From positions 37,185-77,250 of the forward strand of contig CAJUAE010000006.1 of NCBI GenBank assembly GCA_910583965.1: a stretch of 40,066 nt of DNA, written 5' to 3'. Of this stretch, positions 18,130-26,148 are shown piece after piece. The notes below the pieces were generated by a model. It was not told where the DNA came from. It saw only the letters and a program-made list of their open reading frames with translations, and did not search any database. Both the position numbers and the translations under genes were made by a program. This DNA is from an uncultured Lachnospiraceae bacterium. GTDB lineage: Bacteria; Bacillota; Clostridia; Lachnospirales; Lachnospiraceae. The first letter of the stretch is position 1, and each line of letters opens with the position of its first letter.

Positions 18130-19215
18130 ATGAATTGGTTGGAGATTGCACTGCTGGTATTTGGAGCATGTGCTTTTGCAGGAAGTTTTTTAATCAAAGG
18201 AAAGTCAAATGACAGTGGTCAGGAAGTAGATGTAGAGCTTATCCGAAGCGTTATAGAAAAAGAAATGAGAGATGCTAAGGAACGTGTTACCGAAGTTGTA
18301 GATGAGACACTTGAATATGCAGTGGAGAAGACAGAGCGTGCGTCAGAGCGCATTTCTAATGAGAAAATTATGGCCATTAACGAATATTCAGAGACTGTGC
18401 TCGCAGATATTAACAAGTCTCATCAGGAAGTTGTATTTTTGTATGATATGTTAAATGACAAGCATAATAATCTCAAAGAAACAATAAAACATGTGGATAA
18501 AACGGCAAAAGAAGCCGAGGAAGCAGCAAATGCCGCGGCGCTTGCCCTTGCAGCAAAGGCAAAAGAGGAGGCTGAGGTCAGAGAAAAAGAACTGACAAGA
18601 AAGAATATTAGTACAGATCGCGTTGTGTTGGATAAGGAAGCACAAGAGAAAGAATATGCGCGTCGACAGATGGCAAGACTTATTCTTCCAATGCAACAAG
18701 AAATGCAAATTCACCGACAGGTGGATGCCCGCGCGCTGGACATTGGCGCGTTGGGGTTAAATATTAGTAAAAATACACAAGTTGACAGACCGATGGAATT
18801 GAGTCCACTTGTTGTAAAAAGTGTGGAAATTTTACCAGCAGATGTTGTTATGTCAAATGATATGCAGCCTGTGCCAGAGAACACAGGCATAGTGGCCATT
18901 AGCGCAGCAGAATTGCAGACATTTGGTTCTCGTCCTGAGGATATGAAAGTAGTGGATGCAAAACCGGCTGAAATTAGGCCTGTGGAGGTGTATTCTTTTG
19001 TGGATCAAGCGCCACATATTGAAAGGCCAATAAAGAAAGATACAACAGGTATGATAAAACCACAAGATGTTTTTCCAGGGGCAGTAGAAAATAATAATGA
19101 TAGGATTTTAAGGCTTTATAAAGAGGGTTATTCCAATGTAGATATTGCCAAAGAACTGGGACTTGGAGTTGGGGAGGTAAAACTAGTTATCAATCTGTTT
19201 AAGGGGGCTGTATAA
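18130..19215 (+). CDS. DUF6115 membrane-anchored coiled-coil protein, SwrB-like
   Basis: A 361-residue protein with a short N-terminal membrane helix (residues 3-22), a long helical/coiled-coil part (about 30-180, rich in Glu, Lys and Ala), a Pro/Val-rich linker and a C-terminal helix-turn-helix-like module (ILRLYKEGYSNVDIAKELGLGVGEVKLVI, about 327-356). This is the layout of DUF6115 proteins and of Bacillus SwrB (YlxL), which lies at the same place between sigD and rpsB and promotes activation of the flagellar export apparatus. Function by analogy is an inference. Its stop overlaps the next start (TAATGA). Confidence 0.75.
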   Translation: MNWLEIALLVFGACAFAGSFLIKGKSNDSGQEVDVELIRSVIEKEMRDAKERVTEVVDETLEYAVEKTERASERISNEKIMAINEYSETVLADINKSHQEVVFLYDMLNDKHNNLKETIKHVDKTAKEAEEAANAAALALAAKAKEEAEVREKELTRKNISTDRVVLDKEAQEKEYARRQMARLILPMQQEMQIHRQVDARALDIGALGLNISKNTQVDRPMELSPLVVKSVEILPADVVMSNDMQPVPENTGIVAISAAELQTFGSRPEDMKVVDAKPAEIRPVEVYSFVDQAPHIERPIKKDTTGMIKPQDVFPGAVENNNDRILRLYKEGYSNVDIAKELGLGVGEVKLVINLFKGAV

Positions 19216-19802
19216 TGAGATTTAAATATATGTTGAGGGGGCTTGGTCTGGGCATTTTAATCACTGCAGCCGTGATGGGAGCATACACTAGAAGCGCTGT
19301 TGCAGATGCGAGGGTATCTGTCTTAAAGGAATATGGACTTGGAGAGAACAATAGATTGCCAGAAGAAACAACAGAGGAGTATTCTGATGAGGCATCTGAC
19401 CCAGAATCGACAGAACAGTCCACCAGCAGAGACGAGGAAAAGGAAGCTGAAATTCAATCTGTGTTGGATGCGGCAAAGGACGCAGAGCAGTCTGAATCTA
19501 TCAATACAGAATTACAGCAGTCAGAGGAGCAGTCGACAGACACAGATTCTGAAGCACCTGACACGACTATAACAACCGTACCGACTGGAGAAAGTGATAC
19601 GGTCCAGATTGATATTACGAAAGGTGATGATTCTGGGACGGTTTCCAGAAAATTGTTTAATGCGGGATTGATTGAGAATGCGTCCGAGTATGATGCATTT
19701 TTGATGCAACATGGATATGATAAGAAACTCAATGTAGGAAGTATTACAATCAATGTTGGAGCGAGTTGGCAGGAAATTGCAGAAAAATTGACTGGAAAAT
19801 AA
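19215..19802 (+). CDS. Membrane-anchored protein with MltG-like C-terminal domain
   Basis: A 195-residue protein with an N-terminal membrane helix (about 8-26), a long acidic/polar Glu-Ser-Thr-rich linker (about 45-130), and a small C-terminal domain. In that domain, IDITKGDDSGTVSRKLFNAGLIENASEYDAFLMQHGYDKKL followed by GSITINVGASWQEIAEKLTG resembles the LysM-like N-domain of endolytic transglycosylase MltG. The catalytic MltG domain is absent, so it may bind peptidoglycan or a partner rather than cut. It overlaps the DUF6115 gene by one base and closes the operon. Confidence 0.65.
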   Translation: MRFKYMLRGLGLGILITAAVMGAYTRSAVADARVSVLKEYGLGENNRLPEETTEEYSDEASDPESTEQSTSRDEEKEAEIQSVLDAAKDAEQSESINTELQQSEEQSTDTDSEAPDTTITTVPTGESDTVQIDITKGDDSGTVSRKLFNAGLIENASEYDAFLMQHGYDKKLNVGSITINVGASWQEIAEKLTGK

Positions 19803-19822
19803 GTTACTTTTTACACCGCCCC

Positions 19823-19846
19823 AAAATGTCTGCTTTATGACATTTT
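19823..19846 (+). other. Hairpin after the motility operon
   Basis: AAAATGTC (19823-19830) pairs with GACATTTT (19839-19846) around an eight-base loop. Only a short T stretch belongs to the stem itself and no U-run follows, so it may be an mRNA 3'-end stabiliser ahead of the real terminator at 19894. Confidence 0.4.
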
Positions 19847-19893
19847 GCATATATCAATTATAATGAAAATTGTGTTGGGAATTATTCAGAAAT

Positions 19894-19925
19894 AAAAAAG
19901 ACCTCTTGCATAGGAGGTTTTTTTA
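19894..19925 (+). terminator. Intrinsic terminator of the fla/che operon
   Basis: AAAAAAGACCTC pairs with GAGGTTTTTTT around an eight-base loop (19906-19913); the T-run at 19918-19924 follows at once. It separates the motility operon from rpsB. Confidence 0.85.
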
Positions 19926-19953
19926 TGTTATATTATTAATGTTGTGACTGTGT

Positions 19954-19982
19954 TTGAGTATCATAGTCAAGGCAATTATAGA
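19954..19982 (+). promoter_or_regulatory. Possible rpsB promoter
   Basis: TTGAGT (19954-19959) and TATAGA (19977-19982) are spaced by 17 bases, four of six matches each. It sits after a terminator and would give a leader of about 100 bases. Other weak hexamers are nearby (TATTAT around 19986), so the exact promoter is unsure. Confidence 0.35.
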
Positions 19983-19995
19983 AAATATTATAGTA

Positions 19996-20086
19996 TTCAC
20001 GTTTGCAGATTTGTGGTCCATGCCTTGGGTAGCCCACAGAGAGGAAGCGGACGGAAGCGCGGTAGAACCGTAGAAAATGGAGGTAA
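19996..20086 (+). other. rpsB leader with pairing segments
   Basis: The 5' region holds TGTGG near 20011-20015 pairing with CCACA near 20034-20038, and a small CGGT-AGAA-ACCG hairpin just before the GGAGG ribosome site. S2 represses its own operon through the leader in Escherichia coli; whether this leader does so is not known. Confidence 0.35.
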
Positions 20087-20089
20087 ATC

Positions 20090-20830
20090 ATGAGTGTTAT
20101 TTCAATGAAGCAGTTATTGGAAGCAGGTGTTCATTTTGGACATCAGACAAGAAGATGGAACCCTAAAATGGCTCCTTATATCTTCACAGAGAGAAATGGT
20201 ATCTATATCATTGACTTACAGAAATCTGTAGGCAAAGTTGACGAGGCGTACAGAGCTGTAGCTGATATTGTAGCACAGGGCGGCACAATTCTTTTTGTAG
20301 GAACTAAGAAACAGGCGCAGGACGCTGTTCGTACAGAGGCAGAGCGCTGCGGTATGTTCTATGTAAATGAGAGATGGCTGGGTGGTATGCTCACCAACTT
20401 TAAGACAATTAGAAGCAGAATTACCAGATTGAAAGCAATTGAGACAATGGCAGAGGATGGAACATTTGATGTTCTTCCAAAGAAGGAAGTTATTCAGATT
20501 AAGAAGGAATGGGAAAAGCTTGAGCGAAATCTGGGTGGTATTAAGAATATGACAAAGATTCCTGACGCAATTTTTGTTGTGGACCCAAAGAAGGAAAGAA
20601 TTTGTGTACAGGAAGCACACACACTTGGTATTCCTCTGATTGGTATTGCAGATACAAACTGCGATCCAGAAGAATTGGATTATGTAATTCCGGGAAATGA
20701 TGATGCGATTAGAGCTGTCAAGTTGATTGTATCTGCCATGGCTGATGCTGTGATTGAGTCAAATCAGGGTGAGATGATGACAGATGCAGTGCCAGAAGAA
20801 GTGGTAGAGGAAGAGGCAGTAGCAGAGTAA
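20090..20830 (+). CDS. rpsB: 30S ribosomal protein S2
   Basis: A 246-residue S2 with the family start MSVISMKQLLEAGVHFGHQTRRWNPKM, the first signature YIFTERNGIYIIDLQKS, and the second signature region PDAIFVVDPKKERICVQEAHTLGIPLIGIADTNCDPE. A Glu-rich C-terminal tail follows. S2 is assembled late on the 30S body. A GGAGG lies before the ATG. rpsB-tsf order is conserved, and its place after the motility operon also matches Bacillus. Confidence 0.99.
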   Translation: MSVISMKQLLEAGVHFGHQTRRWNPKMAPYIFTERNGIYIIDLQKSVGKVDEAYRAVADIVAQGGTILFVGTKKQAQDAVRTEAERCGMFYVNERWLGGMLTNFKTIRSRITRLKAIETMAEDGTFDVLPKKEVIQIKKEWEKLERNLGGIKNMTKIPDAIFVVDPKKERICVQEAHTLGIPLIGIADTNCDPEELDYVIPGNDDAIRAVKLIVSAMADAVIESNQGEMMTDAVPEEVVEEEAVAE

Positions 20831-20885
20831 TTAAAGATAGAGTAACGATTCAACCACACGATTTTGCATTTGCTGCAAAGTATGG

Positions 20886-20977
20886 TTTTTATGCACACGG
20901 GCACTCAACTGAAATTTATCAGCAAACCGATTTATCGGTTCGCTGATGGGGCCGGCGCGCGAGTAGAGGAAGATAAA
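20886..20977 (-). repeat. Structured intergenic repeat, copy A
   Basis: On the minus strand this reads in the same direction as the copies at 13479 and 32953. It matches the reverse complement of 32990-33078 almost base for base over TTTTTATGCACACGGGCAC, then a tGAAATTT-TCA stretch, AAACCGATTTATCGGTTCGC and CCGGCGCGCGAGTAG. A long hairpin forms: ATCAGC/GCTGAT outside AACCGAT/ATCGGTT. It lies between rpsB and tsf and ends before the tsf leader hairpins. Confidence 0.8.
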
Positions 20978-21011
20978 TTTAAGCTACGTGAAATAGCGCT
21001 GTGGTTGAGAT

Positions 21012-21084
21012 GCATCAAGTCACCACGAAATAGTTTTGTATGACTTGATGCCTGTAACAGGAAGCCAAAGGCTGAATTGTTACA
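21012..21084 (+). promoter_or_regulatory. Two strong hairpins in the tsf leader
   Basis: GCATCAAGTC (21012-21021) pairs perfectly with GACTTGATGC (21042-21051). Next, TGTAACA (21053-21059) pairs with TGTTACA (21078-21084), enclosing AGCC/GGCT with an AAA loop (21063-21073). They end 13 bases before the tsf AGGAGG, and neither has a T-run. They may be regulatory or protein-binding structures, or mRNA stabilisers; no known leader family is recognised. Confidence 0.5.
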
Positions 21085-21112
21085 AGATAGAGGAAGCAGG
21101 AGGAATATAAAA

Positions 21113-22048
21113 ATGGCGATTACAGCAGCAATGGTAAAAGAATTGAGAGAGATGACAGGTGCCGGCATGATGGACTGCAAGAAGGCACTGAATGAGACAG
21201 GCGGGAATATGGACGAGGCTGTTGAATATCTGAGAAAGAATGGACAAGCAAAGGCAGAAAAGAAGGCAGGAAGAATTGCAGCGGAAGGTCTTTGCAGAGT
21301 ATGTACTGATGGTGACCAAGTAGCAGCAGTAGTGGAAGTAAATTCAGAGACAGACTTTGTGGCAAAGAATGAACAATTCCAGAATTATGTTACAGCAGTT
21401 GCAAAACAGGCGCTTGCAACAAATACTACAGATATGGATGCATTTCTTGCAGAGTCGTGGAATGAGGATTCTTCAAAGACAGTTAAGGAAGCATTAGTTG
21501 AGAAGATTGCCGTTATTGGAGAAAATCTTACCATTAGAAGATTTGAGAAAGTTACAGCGGAGAATGGTTGTGTTGTGACATATACACATGGTGGTGGAAA
21601 GATTGGTGTTATTGTAAATGCTGAGACAGCAGTAGTAAATGATGCAGTAAAAGAAGCACTTCTCAATCTGGCAATGCAAGTGGCAGCACTTTATCCAAAG
21701 TATGTATCTTCTGCGGAAATTTCTGAGGAATTTAAAGCGCATGAGAAGGAGATTATTGCAGAGCAGATTAAAAATGATCCTAAGATGGCTGGAAAACCGG
21801 AGAAAGTTATTGAAGGTGCAGTAGTTGGCCGCCTTAACAAAGAACTTAAAGAAATGTGTTTGTTAGAGCAAGTTTATGTGAAGGCTGAAGATGGAAAACA
21901 GACAGTTAAACAATATCTTAATGAAGTTTCTAAGGAGAATGGAACAGAGATTCAGATTAAGAATTTCGTTCGTTTTGAGACTGGGGAAGGTATTGAGAAG
22001 AAAGTGGATGATTTTGCTGCTGAGGTAGCAGCACAGGCAGGAGTATAA
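21113..22048 (+). CDS. tsf: Translation elongation factor Ts
   Basis: A 311-residue EF-Ts, the nucleotide-exchange factor of EF-Tu. The N-terminal UBA-like part VKELREMTGAGMMDCKKAL contains the first EF-Ts signature, and EVNSETDFVAKNEQF the second. The frame is open from ATG/alternative codons at 21077, but ATG 21113 is right: AGGAGG (21098-21103) is nine bases upstream and MAITAAMVKELRE is the standard beginning. A terminator follows at 22104. Confidence 0.98.
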   Translation: MAITAAMVKELREMTGAGMMDCKKALNETGGNMDEAVEYLRKNGQAKAEKKAGRIAAEGLCRVCTDGDQVAAVVEVNSETDFVAKNEQFQNYVTAVAKQALATNTTDMDAFLAESWNEDSSKTVKEALVEKIAVIGENLTIRRFEKVTAENGCVVTYTHGGGKIGVIVNAETAVVNDAVKEALLNLAMQVAALYPKYVSSAEISEEFKAHEKEIIAEQIKNDPKMAGKPEKVIEGAVVGRLNKELKEMCLLEQVYVKAEDGKQTVKQYLNEVSKENGTEIQIKNFVRFETGEGIEKKVDDFAAEVAAQAGV

Positions 22049-22103
22049 TATATCTTTTTTGTATAGTAAAAAAGAAATTAAACTGTAAATTTTAAGGAAA
22101 ATG

Positions 22104-22137
22104 AAAAGAGGCTTCAGAGAAATCTGAAGTCTCTTTT
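22104..22137 (+). terminator. Intrinsic terminator of tsf
   Basis: AAAAGAG-g-CTTCAGA (22104-22118) pairs with TCTGAAG-t-CTCTTTT (22123-22137) around a GAAA loop, ending in TTTT. The end touches the structured repeat that begins at 22134. It also lies between convergent genes. Confidence 0.8.
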
Positions 22138-22208
22138 ATGCATACGAATGCGAAAAGGAACTGTGCAGCGAAAGCTGCCTGCGTCTAAGTAGAGAAATAA
22201 ACCTTCCC
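22134..22208 (-). repeat. Structured intergenic repeat, copy C
   Basis: On the plus strand it starts TTTTATGCATACG and ends AAATAAACCTTCCC, matching the two ends of the reverse-complemented copy at 32953-33078. Its middle, with a GCAGC-GAAA-GCTGC hairpin (22165-22178), matches copy D at 13479 instead. It fills the space between the tsf terminator and the 3' end of rpiR. Confidence 0.65.
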
Positions 22209-22221
22209 AACTCAATTCTAA

Positions 22222-23079
22222 TTATAAAAGTTTGGGCATAATTGCATCAGCAGTAACAGAACGCGCCTTGGCATAAACTTCAGGATTTCGTTTGCAAAAG
22301 ACATAGTACAAGCATTCAATAATAAAAAGTTGTCCTAATTTTGCAGCCACAGAACCAGACTGCAGTGGGCTTTCGTTATAGCCACATAACAATACAACAT
22401 CTGCATATTTTGTGGCGCGCGAGTTTGGAAAATGTGTGATCAGTATGACAGATACTTGGCGTTCTTTTGCAATGCGCATAATATCCTCCATATCTTTTGT
22501 GGAGCCAGAATAGGAGAAAAACAGAATGACATCTTTGTGCGTTGCCAGTGAAATGCTCATAACTTGCATATGAGAGTCCTCAATATGGACGAAACGAGAA
22601 GTGGCAGTAGAAAAACGTGCCCATGCTTCCATAGCCATAACCATACTACCACCTTGACCAAAACAAAAAACTCTATCAGCGGCAGAGATAAAATCAACTG
22701 CTCTGGAAATTTCAGTTTCGTCCAACAAATCCATAGTTTCATTTAAGGAGAGAATACTGGATGAATAAAGCTTATGAAAAATGCTTCCAAGAGTATCTTC
22801 CGAAGTAATTGTTTCAGGGGTGTCCGATGGGTCGCCAATATCCGTAACATAAGCAGCCTTAGCAAGTGCTAGTTTGAGGTTATTGTAACCTGACAAGCCG
22901 AGACTTCGGCAAAAGCGTGTGATGGAAGCCTCCGACACACCGCTGTTTTCTGCAAGGCTTGAGATAGACATATATTGGGAATCGTGGGTATTGGCAAGAA
23001 TGTAGTCAGCCAGCTTTCGGCTGGAACGTGTAAGTGAATGGTATTGCTCCGTGATTAGTTCCAGAATATTTCCTGCCAA
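22222..23079 (-). CDS. RpiR/MurR-family transcriptional regulator
   Basis: A 285-residue regulator with an N-terminal HTH_6 domain (SRKLADYILANTHDSQYMSISSLAENSGVSEASITRFCRSLG, about 19-60) and a C-terminal SIS sugar-isomerase-like domain (about 120-250, with CFGQGGSMVMAMEAW and FFSYSGSTKDM). SIS domains sense phosphosugars; RpiR proteins in nan/nag loci often respond to ManNAc-6-P or GlcN-6-P. The start is TTG 23079, with AAAGGAG eight bases before it; no in-frame ATG fits. It is the last gene of nagB-nagA-ROK-rpiR and likely controls the divergent nan genes. Confidence 0.9.
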   Translation of the reverse strand: MAGNILELITEQYHSLTRSSRKLADYILANTHDSQYMSISSLAENSGVSEASITRFCRSLGLSGYNNLKLALAKAAYVTDIGDPSDTPETITSEDTLGSIFHKLYSSSILSLNETMDLLDETEISRAVDFISAADRVFCFGQGGSMVMAMEAWARFSTATSRFVHIEDSHMQVMSISLATHKDVILFFSYSGSTKDMEDIMRIAKERQVSVILITHFPNSRATKYADVVLLCGYNESPLQSGSVAAKLGQLFIIECLYYVFCKRNPEVYAKARSVTADAIMPKLL

Positions 23080-23094
23080 ACAATCATCTCCTTT

Positions 23095-23973
23095 CTAAAG
23101 CTCAAGTACAGCAGCGCCTAACATACCAGCGCGATTGCCCAGTGCTGCTTTTTCTAGCTTCACTTGTCGAAAACTGAACATAATATTGGAATATAGCTTT
23201 TCGCGGAGCTGTTCTATTATATAGGGCTGCTCCATAATACCACCGCCAAGGATTACACATTCGGGATTCAACATATGAATAATCGTGGTTAGTCCATATA
23301 TTATTTCCATAATCCAGTGATCAATAAGTTTTTTTACATCGGGTTCTTCTAGGCGTTCAAAAATTTTACGCCCGTTGGTTAGTGTGGGGTCAAATTGCTG
23401 TGCACTTTTCACCAGTGCAGTGGCAGAAGCGTATTTTTCATAACAGCCAGAAAACATATCCTCCTCAATCTTGCGCGCTTCGGGGTGTGTGACAATCGCG
23501 CCAAATTCACCAGCAGAATAGCTGCTTCCAGAGTATAATTTTCCATCGGAAAAAATCGCACCACCCACTCCAGTGCCATAGGTGAGACACACGAAGTTTT
23601 TGCGACCTTTTCCAGCTCCAAAGACAAACTCTCCAATTGCAGCTGCATTTACATCATTTTCGACCGCAACGGGCACATTAAACTCTTGTTCTAATAATCC
23701 TTTTAATTTTGTGCCTGTGTAGCCAGGAATATTTTCATTTGCGTAGATAATTTGTCCGCGCACAGGGTTTACTTGTCCAGCAGTGCTAACGCCAATGCGC
23801 TCAAATGGAGTGCGCTGTTGATATGCGGCAATAATTTCCTTTGCGCGCGCTGTCACATGCGAACTTCCTTGACTGGCTTCTGTTGGAGTTTCTTTGATGT
23901 CCGTTAGCATTCCGTCAATATACAGACCAGATTTAATTGCAGTGCCGCCAATATCAAGAACCAAGGTTGTCAT
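23095..23973 (-). CDS. nanK: ROK-family kinase, probable N-acetylmannosamine kinase
   Basis: A 292-residue ROK kinase with the ATP loop LVLDIGGTAIKSGLY at residue 4, catalytic D107 in VENDVNAAAIGE, and the CLTYGTGVGGAIFSDGKLY motif. The usual ROK zinc cysteines are missing: the segment after GEFG reads IVTHPEARKIEEDMFSGCYEKYAS, as in many Firmicute NanK-like proteins. The pathway encoded around it (nanA, nanE, nagA, nagB) needs exactly this step, ManNAc to ManNAc-6-P, so NanK is inferred; GlcNAc kinase or glucokinase cannot be excluded. The frame is open from TTG 23997, but ATG 23973 has AAGGAGGA eight bases before it. Confidence 0.8.
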   Translation of the reverse strand: MTTLVLDIGGTAIKSGLYIDGMLTDIKETPTEASQGSSHVTARAKEIIAAYQQRTPFERIGVSTAGQVNPVRGQIIYANENIPGYTGTKLKGLLEQEFNVPVAVENDVNAAAIGEFVFGAGKGRKNFVCLTYGTGVGGAIFSDGKLYSGSSYSAGEFGAIVTHPEARKIEEDMFSGCYEKYASATALVKSAQQFDPTLTNGRKIFERLEEPDVKKLIDHWIMEIIYGLTTIIHMLNPECVILGGGIMEQPYIIEQLREKLYSNIMFSFRQVKLEKAALGNRAGMLGAAVLEL

Positions 23974-23989
23974 AGCCAAATCCTCCTTG

Positions 23990-25141
23990 CTATTCAATCA
24001 GTGAAGCGCGGTGAAATACCATTTTTAATTCTAAATTGTCGTTTAAAATTACAATATTTGCGTATTTGCCCGGAGTGAGACTTCCATAATGTTCGTAAAT
24101 GCCAACTGCTTTTGCTGGATTGACAGCAGCGCATTTGATTGCACTTGCAAGAGGAATCCCCATGTCATGAACAGCAGTGCGCACGCAGTTCATAAGATTT
24201 GTCACAGAACCTGCGATTGTACCATCTTCAAGAACAGCCAAATTTCCTTTGACAGTGACATTTTGTCCACCGAGGTCATATTGGCCGTCGTCAAGACCTG
24301 CGGCACGCATACTGTCGCTAATCAAAATAATTCTGTCGTCACCAAAAATTTTGAACGTGGTTCTTACCACTACGGGATGAATGTGGATTCCATCACAGAT
24401 TAATTCAGCCATACAGTGACTGTCATCGGCAGCTGCACCAATTGGACCAGGAGCACGATGAGTAAAAGGCGGCATGGCATTATAAGTGTGAGTCAACTGT
24501 GAAGCTCCACAGGCAATGGCTTCTTTTGCAGTGTCATAGTCTGCTGTTGTGTGCGCAATGGAGATATTGACACGACTGCTGTTTTCTCGAATAAATTCTA
24601 GCGCACCTTCTGTTTCAGGAGCAATTGCTACAGTGCGAAGCATCCCATTGGAGACTTCCTGTAGACGATTCAGCATAGCAGTGTCAGCCAGAGCGATGTA
24701 TTTTCCGTTCTGTGCACCTTTTTTGGCAGCGTTGATGAAAGGACCTTCCATATAAAGTCCACAGAAGTCTGCTGCATCAACGTCAGCCTGCTCGCTGAAA
24801 TCCTTTGCGGCACAACAGATTTGAGTCAATACTTCTTCGGGCATAGTCATGGTGGCAGGTGTGATAGAAGTTATGCCCTGACTTAATTCATAGTGTGCGA
24901 TTGTACGCAGTGCTTCCACTGTGCCATCGCAACAATCACTTCCCATACACCCATGAAAATGAATATCAGTGAGACCGGGAATAACATAGTGTCCAGCAGC
25001 ATCAATCACAGTTTCTTCGCCAGATGCATTGCGATAATCTTCTTCTGATACAATTTTTTCATCACATATATATACGGTTTTGGTTACAAAAGAGCCGTCT
25101 TCCTGAAAGACAAGGCCATTGATGATTTTTTTGAGTGCCAT
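23990..25141 (-). CDS. nagA: N-acetylglucosamine-6-phosphate deacetylase
   Basis: A 383-residue amidohydrolase with the metal motif DIHFHG (H61, H63), the MEGPF glutamate motif, conserved histidines in IAHTTADYD and QLTHTYNAMPPFTHRAPG, and the catalytic aspartate in LISDSMRAAG. It converts GlcNAc-6-P to GlcN-6-P and acetate in the cytoplasm. The ATG at 25141 has AAAGGCGG upstream. It lies 47 bases after nagB in the same operon and feeds it. Confidence 0.96.
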   Translation of the reverse strand: MALKKIINGLVFQEDGSFVTKTVYICDEKIVSEEDYRNASGEETVIDAAGHYVIPGLTDIHFHGCMGSDCCDGTVEALRTIAHYELSQGITSITPATMTMPEEVLTQICCAAKDFSEQADVDAADFCGLYMEGPFINAAKKGAQNGKYIALADTAMLNRLQEVSNGMLRTVAIAPETEGALEFIRENSSRVNISIAHTTADYDTAKEAIACGASQLTHTYNAMPPFTHRAPGPIGAAADDSHCMAELICDGIHIHPVVVRTTFKIFGDDRIILISDSMRAAGLDDGQYDLGGQNVTVKGNLAVLEDGTIAGSVTNLMNCVRTAVHDMGIPLASAIKCAAVNPAKAVGIYEHYGSLTPGKYANIVILNDNLELKMVFHRASLIE

Positions 25142-25188
25142 TTTGTCCGCCTTTCTTTTAACTAGTTTTTTGGAGAGTCAATAACAAA

Positions 25189-25917
25189 TCATTCACATTT
25201 TGAGAGTGCAGCTTCGTCCGCTACCAGAATTACATTGCGATGGAGCTGTAAGATGGAAGCTGGTACTTGTGGTGTAATAGGGCCCAAAAATGCAGTTTTT
25301 ACAATATCTGCTTTGTCTGCGCCAGATACGATAATCAAAATCTTGTGTGCAGACATAATTGTCTTAATACCCATTGTGTATGCTTGGCGCGGCACTTCTG
25401 CCTCTGTCTCAAAAAAGCGTGCATTCGCCTTGATTGTCTGCTCTGATAAGTCAATACAATGTGTCTCTGTAGAGAAAACATCACCGGGTTCATTAAAACC
25501 GATATGTCCGTTATGCCCCAGTCCTAAGAGCTGGAGATCTGGTTCGCCTACAGCGCGCAGAATCTCGTTGTAATTGTGACATGCAACATTGCTGTCTGGT
25601 TCTGTTCCATCAGGAAGAAAAGTTTTGTTTTTGTTAATGTTTACCTTGCTAAAAAGGTTCTCATTCATAAAGTAATAGTAGCTTTGCGAATTGTCGCGCG
25701 TCAATCCTTTGTACTCGTCAAGATTTACTGTTATAACTTCTGAGAAGTCAAGGTCTCCTTTCTCATACCACTCTACAAGCTGGCGATAAGTGCCAACCGG
25801 AGAAGATCCAGTGGCAAGACCAAGAACGCAATTTGGCTTCATAATAATTTGTGCCGAGATAAGGTTGGCAGCTTTGCGGCTCATGTCATTATAATCTTTT
25901 GCTCTGTAAATTTTCAT
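25189..25917 (-). CDS. nagB: Glucosamine-6-phosphate deaminase
   Basis: A 242-residue NagB with GLATGSSPVGTY near residue 33, the catalytic aspartate D67 in NLDEYKGL and LGLGHNGHIGFNEPG. It turns GlcN-6-P into fructose-6-P and ammonia, the last step of amino-sugar use. It is the short form without the C-terminal allosteric tail of the enteric enzyme, as in Bacillus. An AGGAGGT site precedes the ATG. First gene of the minus-strand operon, behind the promoter at 25989-26017. Confidence 0.97.
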   Translation of the reverse strand: MKIYRAKDYNDMSRKAANLISAQIIMKPNCVLGLATGSSPVGTYRQLVEWYEKGDLDFSEVITVNLDEYKGLTRDNSQSYYYFMNENLFSKVNINKNKTFLPDGTEPDSNVACHNYNEILRAVGEPDLQLLGLGHNGHIGFNEPGDVFSTETHCIDLSEQTIKANARFFETEAEVPRQAYTMGIKTIMSAHKILIIVSGADKADIVKTAFLGPITPQVPASILQLHRNVILVADEAALSKCE

Positions 25918-25988
25918 AGTGTACCTCCTGATTTAAAATCGAAATATGGTTTTATATCCTGATATGGGAAAAATCTCCTTATGAAATT

Positions 25989-26017
25989 ACTATAACATAT
26001 TATTTGTGTTGTGGCAA
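25989..26017 (-). promoter_or_regulatory. SigA-type promoter of nagB operon
   Basis: On the minus strand, TTGCCA (26012-26017) and TATAGT (25989-25994) are separated by 17 bases. It points to nagB with a leader of about 65 bases. The divergent promoter/operator block starts about 55 bases away. Confidence 0.75.
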
Positions 26018-26070
26018 TTGATAGAAGAAAAAAATGTTAAAAATTTTCTATAAAATTTAATGATGAAAAT

Positions 26071-26115
26071 AATTTTCAAAAATGTATTGACAAAAATACA
26101 ATCTGACCATACAAT
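26071..26115 (+). promoter_or_regulatory. Promoter with 18-bp inverted repeat, first copy
   Basis: TTGACA (26087-26092), a 17-base spacer and TACAAT (26110-26115) form a strong promoter. The -35 lies inside TGTATTGACAAAAATACA (26083-26100), an inverted repeat with 6-bp arms TGTATT/AATACA, a probable repressor site. The 32 bases 26071-26102 are identical to 26726-26757 before the transporter. It reads into the decayed gene at 26149. Confidence 0.75.
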
Positions 26116-26148
26116 AAAAATCCCATTTATCAAAACAGGAGGACAAGT

